DNA from: an uncultured Ruminococcus sp.
Lineage (GTDB): Bacteria > Bacillota > Clostridia > Oscillospirales > Ruminococcaceae
Assembly (NCBI GenBank): GCA_937926145.1
Contig: CALANW010000012.1
Location: 1 to 61,841 of the forward strand
Length of the DNA: 61,841 nt
Direction of reading: 5' to 3'
Under the pieces are notes generated by a model. It made no database searches and had not been told where the DNA came from. It worked only from the letters and a program-made list of their open reading frames with translations. Within the stretch, counting starts at the first letter, position 1, and each line of letters begins with the position of its first letter. Position numbers and translations under genes: made by a program. Of the stretch, positions 25,651 to 34,960 are shown piece by piece.

Positions 25651-25904
25651 GACATCATGATCGACAGCAGGAATGACATTTTTACCCGACATTTGATTTT
25701 GACAGCGCGAAAAAACACCACGAATGACAATTAATATTGACACCACGCTATGACAACTCGGCAAAACAACAAGTTCCGACATCAGGTTATGACATCTCAG
25801 CAAAACATCACGTTTCGACAGAATTTAAGACAGCAGGCAAAGACATCACGAACGACAATACATATTGACATCAAGAAAAACACCATTGTTCAACATCATA
25901 ATAG
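25651..25904. repeat. Twenty-unit degenerate tandem array with 12 or 13-bp period
   Basis: [GA]ACA starts at 25651, 25663, 25675, 25688, 25701, 25714, 25726, 25739, 25752, 25765, 25778, 25791, 25804, 25817, 25829, 25842, 25854, 25867, 25879 and 25892. Spacing is 12 or 13 every time. The consensus is [GA]ACATCA[CG]GNANT, with variable inner bases. Because 12 and 13 alternate irregularly, no reading frame stays open. It lies between the zinc-ribbon stop and a strong terminator, so it would be in RNA if the terminator is read through from that gene. Confidence 0.85.
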
Positions 25905-25911
25905 GTGACGC

Positions 25912-25949
25912 AAAGCCGCCGCAGTTCATTTTGAACTGCGGCGGCTTTT
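25912..25949. terminator. Strong bidirectional terminator after the repeat array
   Basis: AAAGCCGCCGCAGTTCA pairs with TGAACTGCGGCGGCTTT around a TTT loop: a 17-bp perfect stem with A and T runs outside. It ends the rightward transcript. Confidence 0.9.
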
Positions 25950-25976
25950 ATGCTGTAAAAATATACTATTATAAAC

Positions 25977-26010
25977 AAACTGCCCTTAGAGAAATTTCTA
26001 AGGGCAGTTT
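25977..26010 (-). terminator. Terminator after the chemoreceptor gene
   Basis: AAACTGCCCTTAGA pairs with TCTAAGGGCAGTTT around a GAAATT loop; on the minus strand it follows the stop of 26016-27983 and precedes GTTTATAATAG. Confidence 0.8.
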
Positions 26011-26015
26011 CATTT

Positions 26016-27983
26016 TTAATTTCTGAACTGTGCCATAAGGTCGTCGAGTGTTCTTGCCTGACCGCTGAGTTCTTCACTCGATGCGGCGGATTCTTCGGCA
26101 GTTGCGGCGTTCTTTCTGGCGATATCTGAAATAGCGCTGAGCTTATCCGTGATAACGCTTATCTGCGCTCTCTGCTCGTCGCAGGCGTTGGAGATGCTCT
26201 CAACGAGGGTGTTTACATCTCTCGACTTTGTTGTAACGGCATCAAGCGATTCGGCAGTTGCATTTGCGATAGCCGAGCCCTTTGCGACAGCTTCGGTCGT
26301 GTTCTGGATAAGCGCCGTTGTGCCCTTTGCGGCTTCTGCCGACTTCGATGCAAGGTTTCTTACCTCATCGGCAACGACTGCGAAGCCCTTGCCTGCCGCA
26401 CCTGCTCTTGCGGCTTCAACAGCGGCGTTAAGTGCAAGGATATTGGTCTGGAACGCGATATCATCAATTGTCTTGACGATCTTTTCGATCTGCGTTGACA
26501 TTTCGGTGATCTGCTCCATTGAATCAAGAAGCTCTTTCATGCTGACGTTGCTGTTCTCGATACATTCACCCGTCTGGTTGGAGTAATCCCTTGCCTTGCC
26601 GGCGTTTTCAACGCTCTGTGAAACGAGCGTCATAAAATGTTCGATTATCTCGTTAAGTTCGTCAACGGTCTGCGACTGCTCGCTTGCGCCCATTGCAAGG
26701 CTTGTTGCTGTTTCGGAAACGCTGTCTGCGCCGATAGTTACCTGCAAGGAAGCTGTGCTTACGCCCTCGATAATGTTCTGCATCGAAGAAGCAATACCCT
26801 CGATCGAGCCCTTGATAGAGGAGAAGTCGCCGACATAATCAGCCGAGAACTGAACATTGAAGTTTCCGTTTGCCATATTTTCAAGGTTTGTTGAAATATC
26901 ATTTACATAGCCTTTGAGCGCCGTGTTCGTCTTTGCAAGCGCTTCACACAGAACGCCGAGAATATCATCGCCGAAATAATCGGGAGCATAGCTGAGATCG
27001 CCGCTTTCCATGCTGATGATAGCCTTATGTATGCTCTTTACAGGCTTCAGACACTTTTTAAGGATAAACCTTCCTCCGAAAAGAACTGCCAGTATCGCAG
27101 GAACAAAGATCGCAATGTAGACTGTCTTAAGCATACGGAGGGAACGTGAATATTCTCTGTAATCGATGCTGTAGCCGAGCTGCCAACCGTTTGAAAGTGG
27201 CGAGGTGCATACCATGACTGTTTTGTTATTGTAATCCTTTATCTTTACAACGGAATCGGCTGTGATATTTTTTCCCGAATACTGCGGCACATCGGCAACA
27301 TTAACATATTTTGCTTCGCCGTCTGCGGCAGTCGGAAGAAAATCAGCGTTTTCGTGTACGATAAAATCGCCCGCTGTTGAAACAAGGAACGTGTATGAAT
27401 TATCATATATCTTGAACTCGCTGCATTTTGCAACCAGTTCATCAATAGTAACATCTGCACCGACAACGCAGAAAAGCTCCGATCCCTTTTTGATTATTTT
27501 TGCAACGGTGACAACAAGACTGCCCGTGTTCGCATCGATATAAGGGTCGGTGCAGATCATTTTTCCGTCTGCCGCAACCGCGTCCTTGTACCAGTCGCGC
27601 TCGGTGACGATAAGACCCTCAGGAACAGGGATACCCGAGGCAAAAACTACATCTTCATTCGGATAGCAGACATAGTTTTCCATTATCGAGCTGTCAAGCG
27701 CTTTCTGATCGTTGAGAGCTTTCATCGTTTCGTTTCTGTCCAGTCCGTAATCCGCAACGGAACGTCCGACAAGGTTAAGTCCCTCGTCCTTGTCATATAT
27801 CCAGCTGTCAAGTTCATTCGCATAGGCCTGCATATCCGCAATGATCTTTCCGCGCTGTTCATCTCCGACTATCTTGTTCGAGATCGCATATCCAACACCC
27901 GTAACAAGTACCTGAAGTATGACCATTATCGCACAGATGTAGACAAGTATCTTCTTGTCAAAGCCGAATGTCTTCTTTTTCAA
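26016..27983 (-). CDS. Methyl-accepting chemotaxis protein with dCache sensor
   Basis: The 655-residue receptor has a short cytoplasmic start, a membrane span near residues 10-30, an extracellular dCache-like sensor over about residues 35-275 (a DRNETMKALNDQ helix, a VVTERDWYKDA strand region), a second span near 285-305, a HAMP segment, and a long signalling coiled coil. The conserved hairpin tip reads FQTNILALNAAVEAARAG near residues 510-530, with the GKGFAVVADEVRNLA motif after it. No flagellar or Che gene is in the window. The ligand is unknown, though dCache domains usually bind amino acids or small organic molecules. Confidence 0.94.
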   Translation of the reverse strand: MKKKTFGFDKKILVYICAIMVILQVLVTGVGYAISNKIVGDEQRGKIIADMQAYANELDSWIYDKDEGLNLVGRSVADYGLDRNETMKALNDQKALDSSIMENYVCYPNEDVVFASGIPVPEGLIVTERDWYKDAVAADGKMICTDPYIDANTGSLVVTVAKIIKKGSELFCVVGADVTIDELVAKCSEFKIYDNSYTFLVSTAGDFIVHENADFLPTAADGEAKYVNVADVPQYSGKNITADSVVKIKDYNNKTVMVCTSPLSNGWQLGYSIDYREYSRSLRMLKTVYIAIFVPAILAVLFGGRFILKKCLKPVKSIHKAIISMESGDLSYAPDYFGDDILGVLCEALAKTNTALKGYVNDISTNLENMANGNFNVQFSADYVGDFSSIKGSIEGIASSMQNIIEGVSTASLQVTIGADSVSETATSLAMGASEQSQTVDELNEIIEHFMTLVSQSVENAGKARDYSNQTGECIENSNVSMKELLDSMEQITEMSTQIEKIVKTIDDIAFQTNILALNAAVEAARAGAAGKGFAVVADEVRNLASKSAEAAKGTTALIQNTTEAVAKGSAIANATAESLDAVTTKSRDVNTLVESISNACDEQRAQISVITDKLSAISDIARKNAATAEESAASSEELSGQARTLDDLMAQFRN

Positions 27984-28036
27984 TTTCGCTCACCATTTTT
28001 AATATTTTTTCAAGCTCACCCGATGTCACCAATATC

Positions 28037-30766
28037 TTATGTTTTTCTGAAAGTCTGAAAAACTGTGAACACCAGCGCAAAGCAAAGATTGTAAGCGCAG
28101 GTCATTGTTGCCGAAAGCTCGCCGAAGCATTTGAGAAGCACCATTGCGAAGCATATCATTATTCCGAGCAGCACCGAAACCGCCTCGAGCGCAATGCCGG
28201 TCGTGATAGTTCCACGGAGATTTTTGCAGCCGCATATTATAGATGAAAGCGCCGCAAATTTTCCGGAGCAGGCAGCCGTTGCCTTTACCTTCGGCTCATA
28301 CGAAACAGTTTCTTCATACTTTTCATAAAGCCTGAACGGCAGCAGCTTGAAATATTCGGACGAAACTCCGTAAAGTTCCGAAATAAGATTTATCGAAATG
28401 AGTGAATCGACCGTCTTTATCACCGTGTAAACGCCCTGCTTTGAAAGCTCCGTCAGCGCCCTCTTGACTTCGAGCGAGGGGCTTATCTCAACAATGAACA
28501 TCGCCGAAAGCTCACCCGAAATAGAGAGATATACCGCCGATCTTCCGCCGCGCGTGTATTCCTGCTCCTTTGCCGCCGAGGGAACTTCCTCAATGCTGTG
28601 ATTTATCATAAGTTCACGGCTGCCGAGAAGCACACGCTTGTTGTTTATCCAGCCGCAAAGTCCCATTGAATCCTCGAAAATATAGCTTTCAACGGGGTCA
28701 AGAAGTTCGGTCTTTCCTGCGATGATGTCGTAGAACATATTCTTCAGTATGCTTCCCGACTGATTCGTAAGGCTCGCCGCCTCAACGATAGCTTCATCTA
28801 TCCTCGTGTCGGAGAAAACCTTTATCGCCGAAAGAGTAACGCTTCCCTGAGGGAAAAGCTGCGCAGCGTCAATGAGAACGCTGTTCGTGTCGGCGAATTC
28901 TTCAACTGCATCATATCCGAGCAAAGCGCCCTGAAGCTCCGAATTCTTCTTTGAAGCTTTCTCCATAGGAAGATTTACAACGAGCATCAGCGAAACTGCC
29001 GAGCATATTGCAACGCAGCCCGTGAATACCGAGAATCCGACATAAGCGCCTGCTGAACCGTACTCACCCTTTGCCACGAAGCCTGCAAGCACTCCGACTA
29101 TCACTCCCGCCGCAAGTATTATCGGCGTGAATACACGGCAGAAATTGTCCGTGCTGTCGGGCGCATACGAAATTTTGAGAAAGTCGCGGAGCATCTCCGT
29201 CTTTTTCATCGAAACGAGGTTCGGAAAATCACGAAGCGTTCCGCGCGTGAAATTCTGCGCCGTTTCTTCGTCCTCGACCTTTAGCAGAGCGTATTTGTCA
29301 CCGCTGCCCGAAACGAACCCAAAGCTTCGCTTTGTCCTCGTCACTATCAGCAGCTTTCCTATCGTGTTGAACAGCAGCGAAAGTATCGCCGTCGTGAGGT
29401 AAATATGTACGATGCTGCCCTTTATAAGATTGCTGTTCGCGAACATTATAACGCAGTTCGCAATGCCCGTCACCATCGCAACGGCGCTCAGACTGTCGCA
29501 GTCGGCTTTCATCGAAAACAGCTTTGAAAGTCCGCAGCTTATAACGGGATAAGCCGAAAATGCCGCAAGTATGCCTATTATCGCATTGACGAAAAGATAT
29601 GTGTTTGTCTGGGTCCTCTTGCTGAGCAGATCGAACATCGGGAAGATGTTGAGGTCGTTCGCAAGCGAGATATACGCGCTCACCGCAAGGCAGACCGCAA
29701 CCACGATGAGCCTGAGCGTGAGCGTTCCCTTTATTCGGTCAATGTCGCTGACAACAGCCGCCGCGTCATCGTATTCCTCATAATCTTCGATAGCCTTTTC
29801 GTCCGTATCTTCGTCAGGCTCGTCCTCCTCGTCACCGACAAGAACGAAATCCTTTATCTTCTTGCTCCTGCGCTCTTTGAGCTCGTCAAGCTTTGCCGAT
29901 TCAGCGTCTATCTTGAACTGCGCCGTATCGGGCAGTATCTTGTCCTCCAGCTTTAAGTCGATATCCGATATCGACTTTCTTTCAACGGGAGTAACACCCT
30001 GAGTCCTCGACATTCTCTCTTTGCGAAGTCGGCGCATCTCATCGGAAAGCTCACCGCCCGCATCATCTGTCGGAATTTTCCGAGTGAAGAATTCTGTTAT
30101 GCTGCGATGCTGAGTGAACTCCTTTTTCGCTCTCTGCGCAGGGCGTTCCTTGGAATATTCATCAAGTATCTCATCAAGGCTCTTGCCCTTTTTTATCGTT
30201 TCGGAAGTCTTGTCCTCCGCTTCATCGCCGTCCGCATTGTCCTGCGCAATTGCTTCATATTTGTCAAAAGGACTTGGCTGAACGGGTTTCTGTACAGTCG
30301 GTTCGGGCGTAGGAGCTTCTTCCTTTTCCGCTTCCTCCTGCTTCTTTCTGTTTTTGAAGCGCTGAGCGAGCGAATCGCCCTTTTCAGCCTTTTTATCGTC
30401 CTCAAAGCCGCTTTCTATCTTCTCTGAGAAAGAACGCTCCCTGCCCTGTCCTTTTACGACCTTTTCGGGAGTTTCGCTCTCACGCTTTGCGACCTCGTTC
30501 ATCTTTTCGGAAAGCTTGCTGTACTTCTCCTCAAAAGCGCCCTCGGACTTCGGCGGCTTTTCCGATTTTCCGCCCGTATCATCAGCGGCTTCTTCGTCTA
30601 TCTTCCCGAAAATATCCGTGTTGTGCAGTGTTACCGTTTCGGTGGGATCGTTTTTGCGGAAATTTTCGAGCAGCTCGTCAACGCTTTCCTTTTTGCCGTC
30701 ATCTCCGCCGCCTTTGCCCGAATATTCGTTTATGATATCATCGACCGAGTAAAGCTTGTCTGCCAA
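28037..30766 (-). CDS. Degenerate P-type ATPase-like membrane protein
   Basis: The 909-residue product has a charged, disordered N-terminal part (about 1-340) that opens ADKLYSVDDIINEY and repeats SLDEILDEY, then several membrane spans from about residue 345, and a region with the P-type order of actuator, phosphorylation and nucleotide domains. The phosphorylation site that should read DKTGT is IDAAQLFPQG (Asp633), and the late GDGxND motif is absent. A CopA/ZntA-like stretch, NNKRVLLGSRELM, survives. It is therefore unlikely to pump ions. The TTG start follows AGGGGGTGAAGAA. It follows rlmB by 21 bp. Confidence 0.75.
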   Translation of the reverse strand: MADKLYSVDDIINEYSGKGGGDDGKKESVDELLENFRKNDPTETVTLHNTDIFGKIDEEAADDTGGKSEKPPKSEGAFEEKYSKLSEKMNEVAKRESETPEKVVKGQGRERSFSEKIESGFEDDKKAEKGDSLAQRFKNRKKQEEAEKEEAPTPEPTVQKPVQPSPFDKYEAIAQDNADGDEAEDKTSETIKKGKSLDEILDEYSKERPAQRAKKEFTQHRSITEFFTRKIPTDDAGGELSDEMRRLRKERMSRTQGVTPVERKSISDIDLKLEDKILPDTAQFKIDAESAKLDELKERRSKKIKDFVLVGDEEDEPDEDTDEKAIEDYEEYDDAAAVVSDIDRIKGTLTLRLIVVAVCLAVSAYISLANDLNIFPMFDLLSKRTQTNTYLFVNAIIGILAAFSAYPVISCGLSKLFSMKADCDSLSAVAMVTGIANCVIMFANSNLIKGSIVHIYLTTAILSLLFNTIGKLLIVTRTKRSFGFVSGSGDKYALLKVEDEETAQNFTRGTLRDFPNLVSMKKTEMLRDFLKISYAPDSTDNFCRVFTPIILAAGVIVGVLAGFVAKGEYGSAGAYVGFSVFTGCVAICSAVSLMLVVNLPMEKASKKNSELQGALLGYDAVEEFADTNSVLIDAAQLFPQGSVTLSAIKVFSDTRIDEAIVEAASLTNQSGSILKNMFYDIIAGKTELLDPVESYIFEDSMGLCGWINNKRVLLGSRELMINHSIEEVPSAAKEQEYTRGGRSAVYLSISGELSAMFIVEISPSLEVKRALTELSKQGVYTVIKTVDSLISINLISELYGVSSEYFKLLPFRLYEKYEETVSYEPKVKATAACSGKFAALSSIICGCKNLRGTITTGIALEAVSVLLGIMICFAMVLLKCFGELSATMTCAYNLCFALVFTVFQTFRKT

Positions 30767-30787
30767 AATTCTTCACCCCCTAACCGT

Positions 30788-31762
30788 TTATTTTTTCAGT
30801 CCGCGTCTTCGGACGGTTTCATACATAAAAATTCCTGCCGCAACCGAAGCGTTCAGCGAGTTGACCTGACCGAACATCGGCAGCTTCAACAGAAAATCGC
30901 ATTTTTCCTTGGTGAGCCTGCCCATTCCGAAGCCCTCCGAACCGATAACGATAGCACAAGGTCCGCTCGTGTCTACCTTTGTGTAATCCTCGCCCGAAGC
31001 GTCCGTGCCGTATATCCAAACACCGTTCTCTTTCAGCTCGTCGATAGCCGCCGCAAGGTTAGATACCCTCGCAACGGGAACATAGCTCGCCGCACCTGCC
31101 GAAGTCTTGTAGACCGTCTGATTCAGCGAAGCACTTCTTCTCTTCGGAATGATAACCCCGTCAACACCAGCCGCCTCGGCTGTACGAATTATCGCGCCAA
31201 GGTTGTGTGGGTCTTCGATCTCATCACAGATTATGATAAACGGGTCAGTGCCCTTTTCCTTTGCCTTTGCAAGTATCTCCTCAACGCTCGAATATTCAGC
31301 GCAAGCGCCCGAAGCGATAACGCCCTGATGCGACTTTCCGTCCGACATCGAATCAAGCTTCTGCGAGCTTACCTGCTTTACAACAATATCGCGTTCCTTT
31401 GCCATTTTGCAGATAAGACCGATGCTTCCGCCGCTGTCGCTGTCAACATAGACCGTGTCTATCTGCTTTCCCGATTTCAAAGCCTCGATAACGGGATTTC
31501 TGCCGATGATAAGACCGCCGTTGTCATCGCGTTCATCGTCACGCTCAATGCGCTCATCGCGCTCATAACGCTCGGACGGATTTCCGAAACGCTCATCATC
31601 GTTGGAACGTCTTTCACGGTAACCGCCGCTTCTTCCCACAGGGCGTGAGCCGCCGCGTTCGTTACGGTCATATCCGCGGTCATTTCCTTGTCCGCTCCTG
31701 AAATTTCTGTTGTCGGAACTGCGCTTCTGCGGTGCATTTCCTCTATTATTATTGTAAGCCAT
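30788..31762 (-). CDS. rlmB: 23S rRNA 2'-O-methyltransferase, TrmH/SpoU family
   Basis: The 324-residue protein has a basic disordered Arg/Asn/Gly-rich start of about 85 residues, the small substrate-binding domain beginning IIGRNPVIEALKSGKQ, and the knotted SpoU methyltransferase domain. Motifs are DEIEDPHNLGAIIRTA near 197-212, GPCAIVIGSEGFGMG near 268-280 and the final LPMFGQVNSLNASVA near 297-311. RlmB methylates G2251 of 23S rRNA in E. coli, but other Firmicutes paralogues modify other positions, so exact specificity is inferred. It is the first gene of a leftward pair with the pseudo-ATPase. Confidence 0.88.
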   Translation of the reverse strand: MAYNNNRGNAPQKRSSDNRNFRSGQGNDRGYDRNERGGSRPVGRSGGYRERRSNDDERFGNPSERYERDERIERDDERDDNGGLIIGRNPVIEALKSGKQIDTVYVDSDSGGSIGLICKMAKERDIVVKQVSSQKLDSMSDGKSHQGVIASGACAEYSSVEEILAKAKEKGTDPFIIICDEIEDPHNLGAIIRTAEAAGVDGVIIPKRRSASLNQTVYKTSAGAASYVPVARVSNLAAAIDELKENGVWIYGTDASGEDYTKVDTSGPCAIVIGSEGFGMGRLTKEKCDFLLKLPMFGQVNSLNASVAAGIFMYETVRRRGLKK

Positions 31763-31857
31763 ATTTACTCCTTAAATTTTATATAAAAAAGTGCATACTC
31801 TGCCTAATTATAATATTATCTTTAATAGTATAGCATATTTTTGCATAAAATGCAATA

Positions 31858-31893
31858 AAAAATGCCGAAAAAACGCCTTGTCTTTTCGGGATA
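31858..31893 (-). terminator. Terminator after the GNAT gene
   Basis: On the minus strand CCCGAAAAG...TTTTTTCGG is followed by CATTTTTT. It lies just past the stop of 31905-32648. Confidence 0.6.
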
Positions 31894-31904
31894 ATATATA
31901 TTTT

Positions 31905-32648
31905 TCAGCCAATAAGCTTTTTGAATGAGTTCGCATTAAGGATAGTGTTTGAAACGAACTTTCCCTTGTAAAAATTCGCCCAGTTGTTGAAAACGCAGGG
32001 TACATTCTTTGCCTTTTCGAGCGTGTCCACCTTTATGAACGTTATCGGGATATTGTTTTCCCGTGCATATTCGGTCAGCTCGTTGACCTCATATTCAACA
32101 TAAGGACATTCAGGACTGTAATAGACCGTGAAATCTTCGCTTTCAATTGCCATTTTCCGCGCGCTGTCACTGAATTTCGGCGGCTCATTTTCATCAAATT
32201 TAAGTGCAAGCAACTGAAATTCGCCCACCTCGTCAGCGACCTTAAAACCGAAATGCTCAAAGAATTTCTTCTCGCCGAGGAAAGGCTTCTTCTTTTTTGA
32301 AACGAGCGTGCATAAGCCGCTCATGTTCTTTGACTTAGCATCTTCAATAGCATATTCGAGCAGTTCCTTGCCAATGCCTTTGCCCTTGAAGCTTCCTGCG
32401 ACCCATAAGCAATAAATGTATTCGTAATTTTTGCCGATAACAGGTGTCCAAGCCGTTTCTATCGGCTCATACTCGATAAAAGTTTTGCCCCTCGCATCAA
32501 GCTTGCGGAAAACGTGACCATCGGTAAGCTTTGACTTTATCCACGCCTTTTTACATTTCACACCGGACTGATGCTTTTTGTCACCGATAGCACAGCAGAT
32601 ATGCTCATCGTCAATGTTTTCAGCGGTAAGTTCGATGTATTCGTTCAT
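31905..32648 (-). CDS. GNAT acetyltransferase with C-terminal YoaP-like domain
   Basis: The 247-residue protein starts with a GNAT fold; the acetyl-CoA loop is VAGSFKGKGIGKELLEYA near residues 83-100. Residues 165-247 resemble the thioredoxin-like YoaP domain: FTVYYSPECPYVEYEVNEL has a C...PY in place of a CxxC, so redox activity looks doubtful. Fusions of this type are known as uncharacterised acetyltransferases. The substrate cannot be told. It is transcribed alone, 136 bp from htrA. Confidence 0.8.
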   Translation of the reverse strand: MNEYIELTAENIDDEHICCAIGDKKHQSGVKCKKAWIKSKLTDGHVFRKLDARGKTFIEYEPIETAWTPVIGKNYEYIYCLWVAGSFKGKGIGKELLEYAIEDAKSKNMSGLCTLVSKKKKPFLGEKKFFEHFGFKVADEVGEFQLLALKFDENEPPKFSDSARKMAIESEDFTVYYSPECPYVEYEVNELTEYARENNIPITFIKVDTLEKAKNVPCVFNNWANFYKGKFVSNTILNANSFKKLIG

Positions 32649-32713
32649 TTTAAATCTCCCGTTCTGTCTATCTGTTTTGCCAATATAAAAATGTATGCCG
32701 ATCTTAATAAACC

Positions 32714-32740
32714 AAACGGGCGGATATAATATCCGCCCAA
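32714..32740 (-). terminator. Terminator after htrA
   Basis: GGGCGGATAT pairs with ATATCCGCCC. The T tract on the minus strand is weak, so termination is only probable. Confidence 0.5.
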
Positions 32741-32783
32741 TTGATTTTTAAACTAAATTTGCGCAATGAATTACAGATCAAAC

Positions 32784-34115
32784 TTATTCGTCAACATCAA
32801 GTGTAAGTTCGATATCAACATCTCCGTCACTTCTTGCAAGGGTAAGGGTCATTATTTCTCCTGCCTTATGCTTATTCTTGATCTTTACAAGTTCGTCCAT
32901 TGTGGAGATCTCTGTGCCGTCAGCTTTAACGATAACGTCGCCTGCTTCAAGTCCTGCGGCTTCTGCGCATGAACCAGGTTCAACGGAAGCAACGAGAACG
33001 CCGCTGTCTACGGGGAGATTATAGTAACGCTTTACTGCGGACGAAATTTCAGTACCCGTGATGCCGATCTTCGGTGTTGTGTTCTTAACTGTGCCCGTTG
33101 TCATAAGTTCATTGAGGATAGGGAGAGCGTCCGTGATAGGAATTGCAAAGCCTACGCCGTCGACTTCGGAACTTGCTATCTTCGAGGAAGTAATTCCGAC
33201 TACCTGACCTTCGCTGTTAAGGAGTGGACCGCCCGAGTTGCCCGGGTTTACTGCCGCATCGGTCTGAAGAAGCGTCATTGTTGCTGTGCCGCCTGCGACC
33301 TCAACGCTCATTTCCTTATTAAGTCCCGAAATGATACCGTTTGAAGCGGAAAGTCCAAGTCCGAGAGGATAACCGAGCGTGATAGCCTTATCGCCCATTT
33401 CAAGCGTTGTCGAATCGCCTATTTCAGCAGGAGTAAGTCCCGTTGCGTCAATCTTGAGGACTGCAAGGTCTGTGTTAGCGTCGTAGCCAACGATAGTTGC
33501 GTCATACTCGGTCTCATCGTCCAGTGTAATGGTGACTTTATCAGCCTTTACAACTTCGGTCTGGCTTGACGAGTTGTTGTAATTGTTGTAGAAATTATCG
33601 AAGAAGTTGCTGAACGGGTCGAACTGATTGTTGCTGTTCATGCTCGTTTTAACTTCGGTCGTGATAACGTGCGCATTGGTAACGATGTAGCCGTCTGCAC
33701 TGAATACGATGCCCGTACCTGTGCTTGCGCCGCCTGCGGAGGTGAATGTGGAGGAAACAAGAACAACGGAAGGCTTTACCTTTTTGATAACGTCATTGGT
33801 TGTCATTTCATCGTCCGAAGAGCTTGAAGTTGAGCCAAGTGCGGAAACCTTGTTGGAATTGCCGCTGTCGGAGGAAACCGTTGTCTGCTGTGTGATAGCA
33901 GGCGCTTCAGTCTGGACCGAAGCCGATGTGCTTACGCTGTCGTTTGAACGTGCGAGATAAGCTCCGCCGTAGCCCGATGCACCGCCTACAAGAATTACTG
34001 CGAGCAAGCCTGCAATAATTTTTCCTGCACCGCCCGACTTCTTGGGAGGCTTCTGCTCAGGGTCTGTTGGTGTGAATCCGCCGTTTGAATAAGTATAGTT
34101 ATTTGAATCGTACAT
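32784..34115 (-). CDS. htrA: HtrA-like serine protease with PDZ domain
   Basis: Membrane-anchored quality-control protease. The 443-residue protein has a cytoplasmic start, a membrane helix near residues 31-50, a Ser/Thr linker, a trypsin-like domain and one C-terminal PDZ domain (about 345-440). The triad is His149 in TNAHV, Asp216 in DANTDLAVL and Ser294 in PGNSGGPL. The start at 34115 is preferred over 34133 because AAAGGCGG precedes it. In the family it degrades misfolded exported proteins under stress. It lies next to a HAD phosphatase and close to the Ter-type operon, but is transcribed separately. Confidence 0.93.
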   Translation of the reverse strand: MYDSNNYTYSNGGFTPTDPEQKPPKKSGGAGKIIAGLLAVILVGGASGYGGAYLARSNDSVSTSASVQTEAPAITQQTTVSSDSGNSNKVSALGSTSSSSDDEMTTNDVIKKVKPSVVLVSSTFTSAGGASTGTGIVFSADGYIVTNAHVITTEVKTSMNSNNQFDPFSNFFDNFYNNYNNSSSQTEVVKADKVTITLDDETEYDATIVGYDANTDLAVLKIDATGLTPAEIGDSTTLEMGDKAITLGYPLGLGLSASNGIISGLNKEMSVEVAGGTATMTLLQTDAAVNPGNSGGPLLNSEGQVVGITSSKIASSEVDGVGFAIPITDALPILNELMTTGTVKNTTPKIGITGTEISSAVKRYYNLPVDSGVLVASVEPGSCAEAAGLEAGDVIVKADGTEISTMDELVKIKNKHKAGEIMTLTLARSDGDVDIELTLDVDE

Positions 34116-34259
34116 ATAAATGCCGCCTTTCATTATCTGTATTTATTGGAGGTATCTTTTATCATTTCCTCCCGATCACAGTTTATATTCTAAAGCATCT
34201 ATGTGAGAATAATGTGAAATCAATTTGAAAATGGAATAAAAGAACAAAACGTGTTTTTT

Positions 34260-34946
34260 TCATATAAGTTCGATCATATCCGACAAATTTTCACAAACCG
34301 TACAATCGAACCCCTGCGCATCGTTATTATGTACAAGTATCGCAGGAATACCAACACCGAGCGCACCCTTTATATCGCTCTGCGGATTGTCGCCGACCAT
34401 AAAGCATTTCTCGGGGTTTCCTGCCATTTCGAGCGCAAGCTCAAAAATTTCACGCCGCGGCTTGTCAAAGCCTACCTGCGCAGAAATTATCATTCCGTCA
34501 AAATACGGCGACAAACCTATCTTATCCATTGTAACATCAAGTTCGGGGTAGTTGTTCGAAAGAAGATAGTGCCTGTAGCCTTTTTCACGAAGCGCTTCAA
34601 GCGTCAAAACAGTATCATCGTACAAATGATAGTTTTCGGGTTCGAGCAGAACTTCTCGGAAAAGCGGAAGAAGCGTTTTTGCTTCACTCTCCGTAATCCC
34701 AACAGCTTTATATACCCTCTGTATATGTTCAAAGGTGTAGTCCCACCATTTTTCACCCGTAATTTCGTGCATATCCTCATAATAAAAGTCCCACGAAAAG
34801 CCGTGCGACATCGGCGGACGGATATCATCGAGCGTAATGTCATTGTGCGTGGTGTAGCGCTGTAAGCATCGGTAAAGCGAACCGCTCCAGAGATGCTCGG
34901 AATGGACGAGTGTCCCGTCAAAATCCCAGAAAATTGCTTTGTTCAT
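34260..34946 (-). CDS. HAD-family phosphatase
   Basis: The 228-residue protein shows the HAD motifs in order: DFDGTL near residue 8-13 (Asp8 nucleophile, Asp10 acid), a helical cap, LLSNNYP near 132 and GDNPQSDIKGA near residues 182-192. The size suits the phosphoglycolate phosphatase/beta-phosphoglucomutase-like group, but the substrate cannot be assigned. The ATG is preceded by AGGAGAAAT. The gene follows the Ter-type operon after a terminator. Confidence 0.85.
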   Translation of the reverse strand: MNKAIFWDFDGTLVHSEHLWSGSLYRCLQRYTTHNDITLDDIRPPMSHGFSWDFYYEDMHEITGEKWWDYTFEHIQRVYKAVGITESEAKTLLPLFREVLLEPENYHLYDDTVLTLEALREKGYRHYLLSNNYPELDVTMDKIGLSPYFDGMIISAQVGFDKPRREIFELALEMAGNPEKCFMVGDNPQSDIKGALGVGIPAILVHNNDAQGFDCTVCENLSDMIELI

Positions 34947-34960
34947 ATTTCTCCTTATAA

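Noticed and set aside
25651..25904. CRISPR array
   Set aside because: The units are only 12 or 13 bp with variable inner bases and no spacer of 28 or more bases; no cas gene is near.
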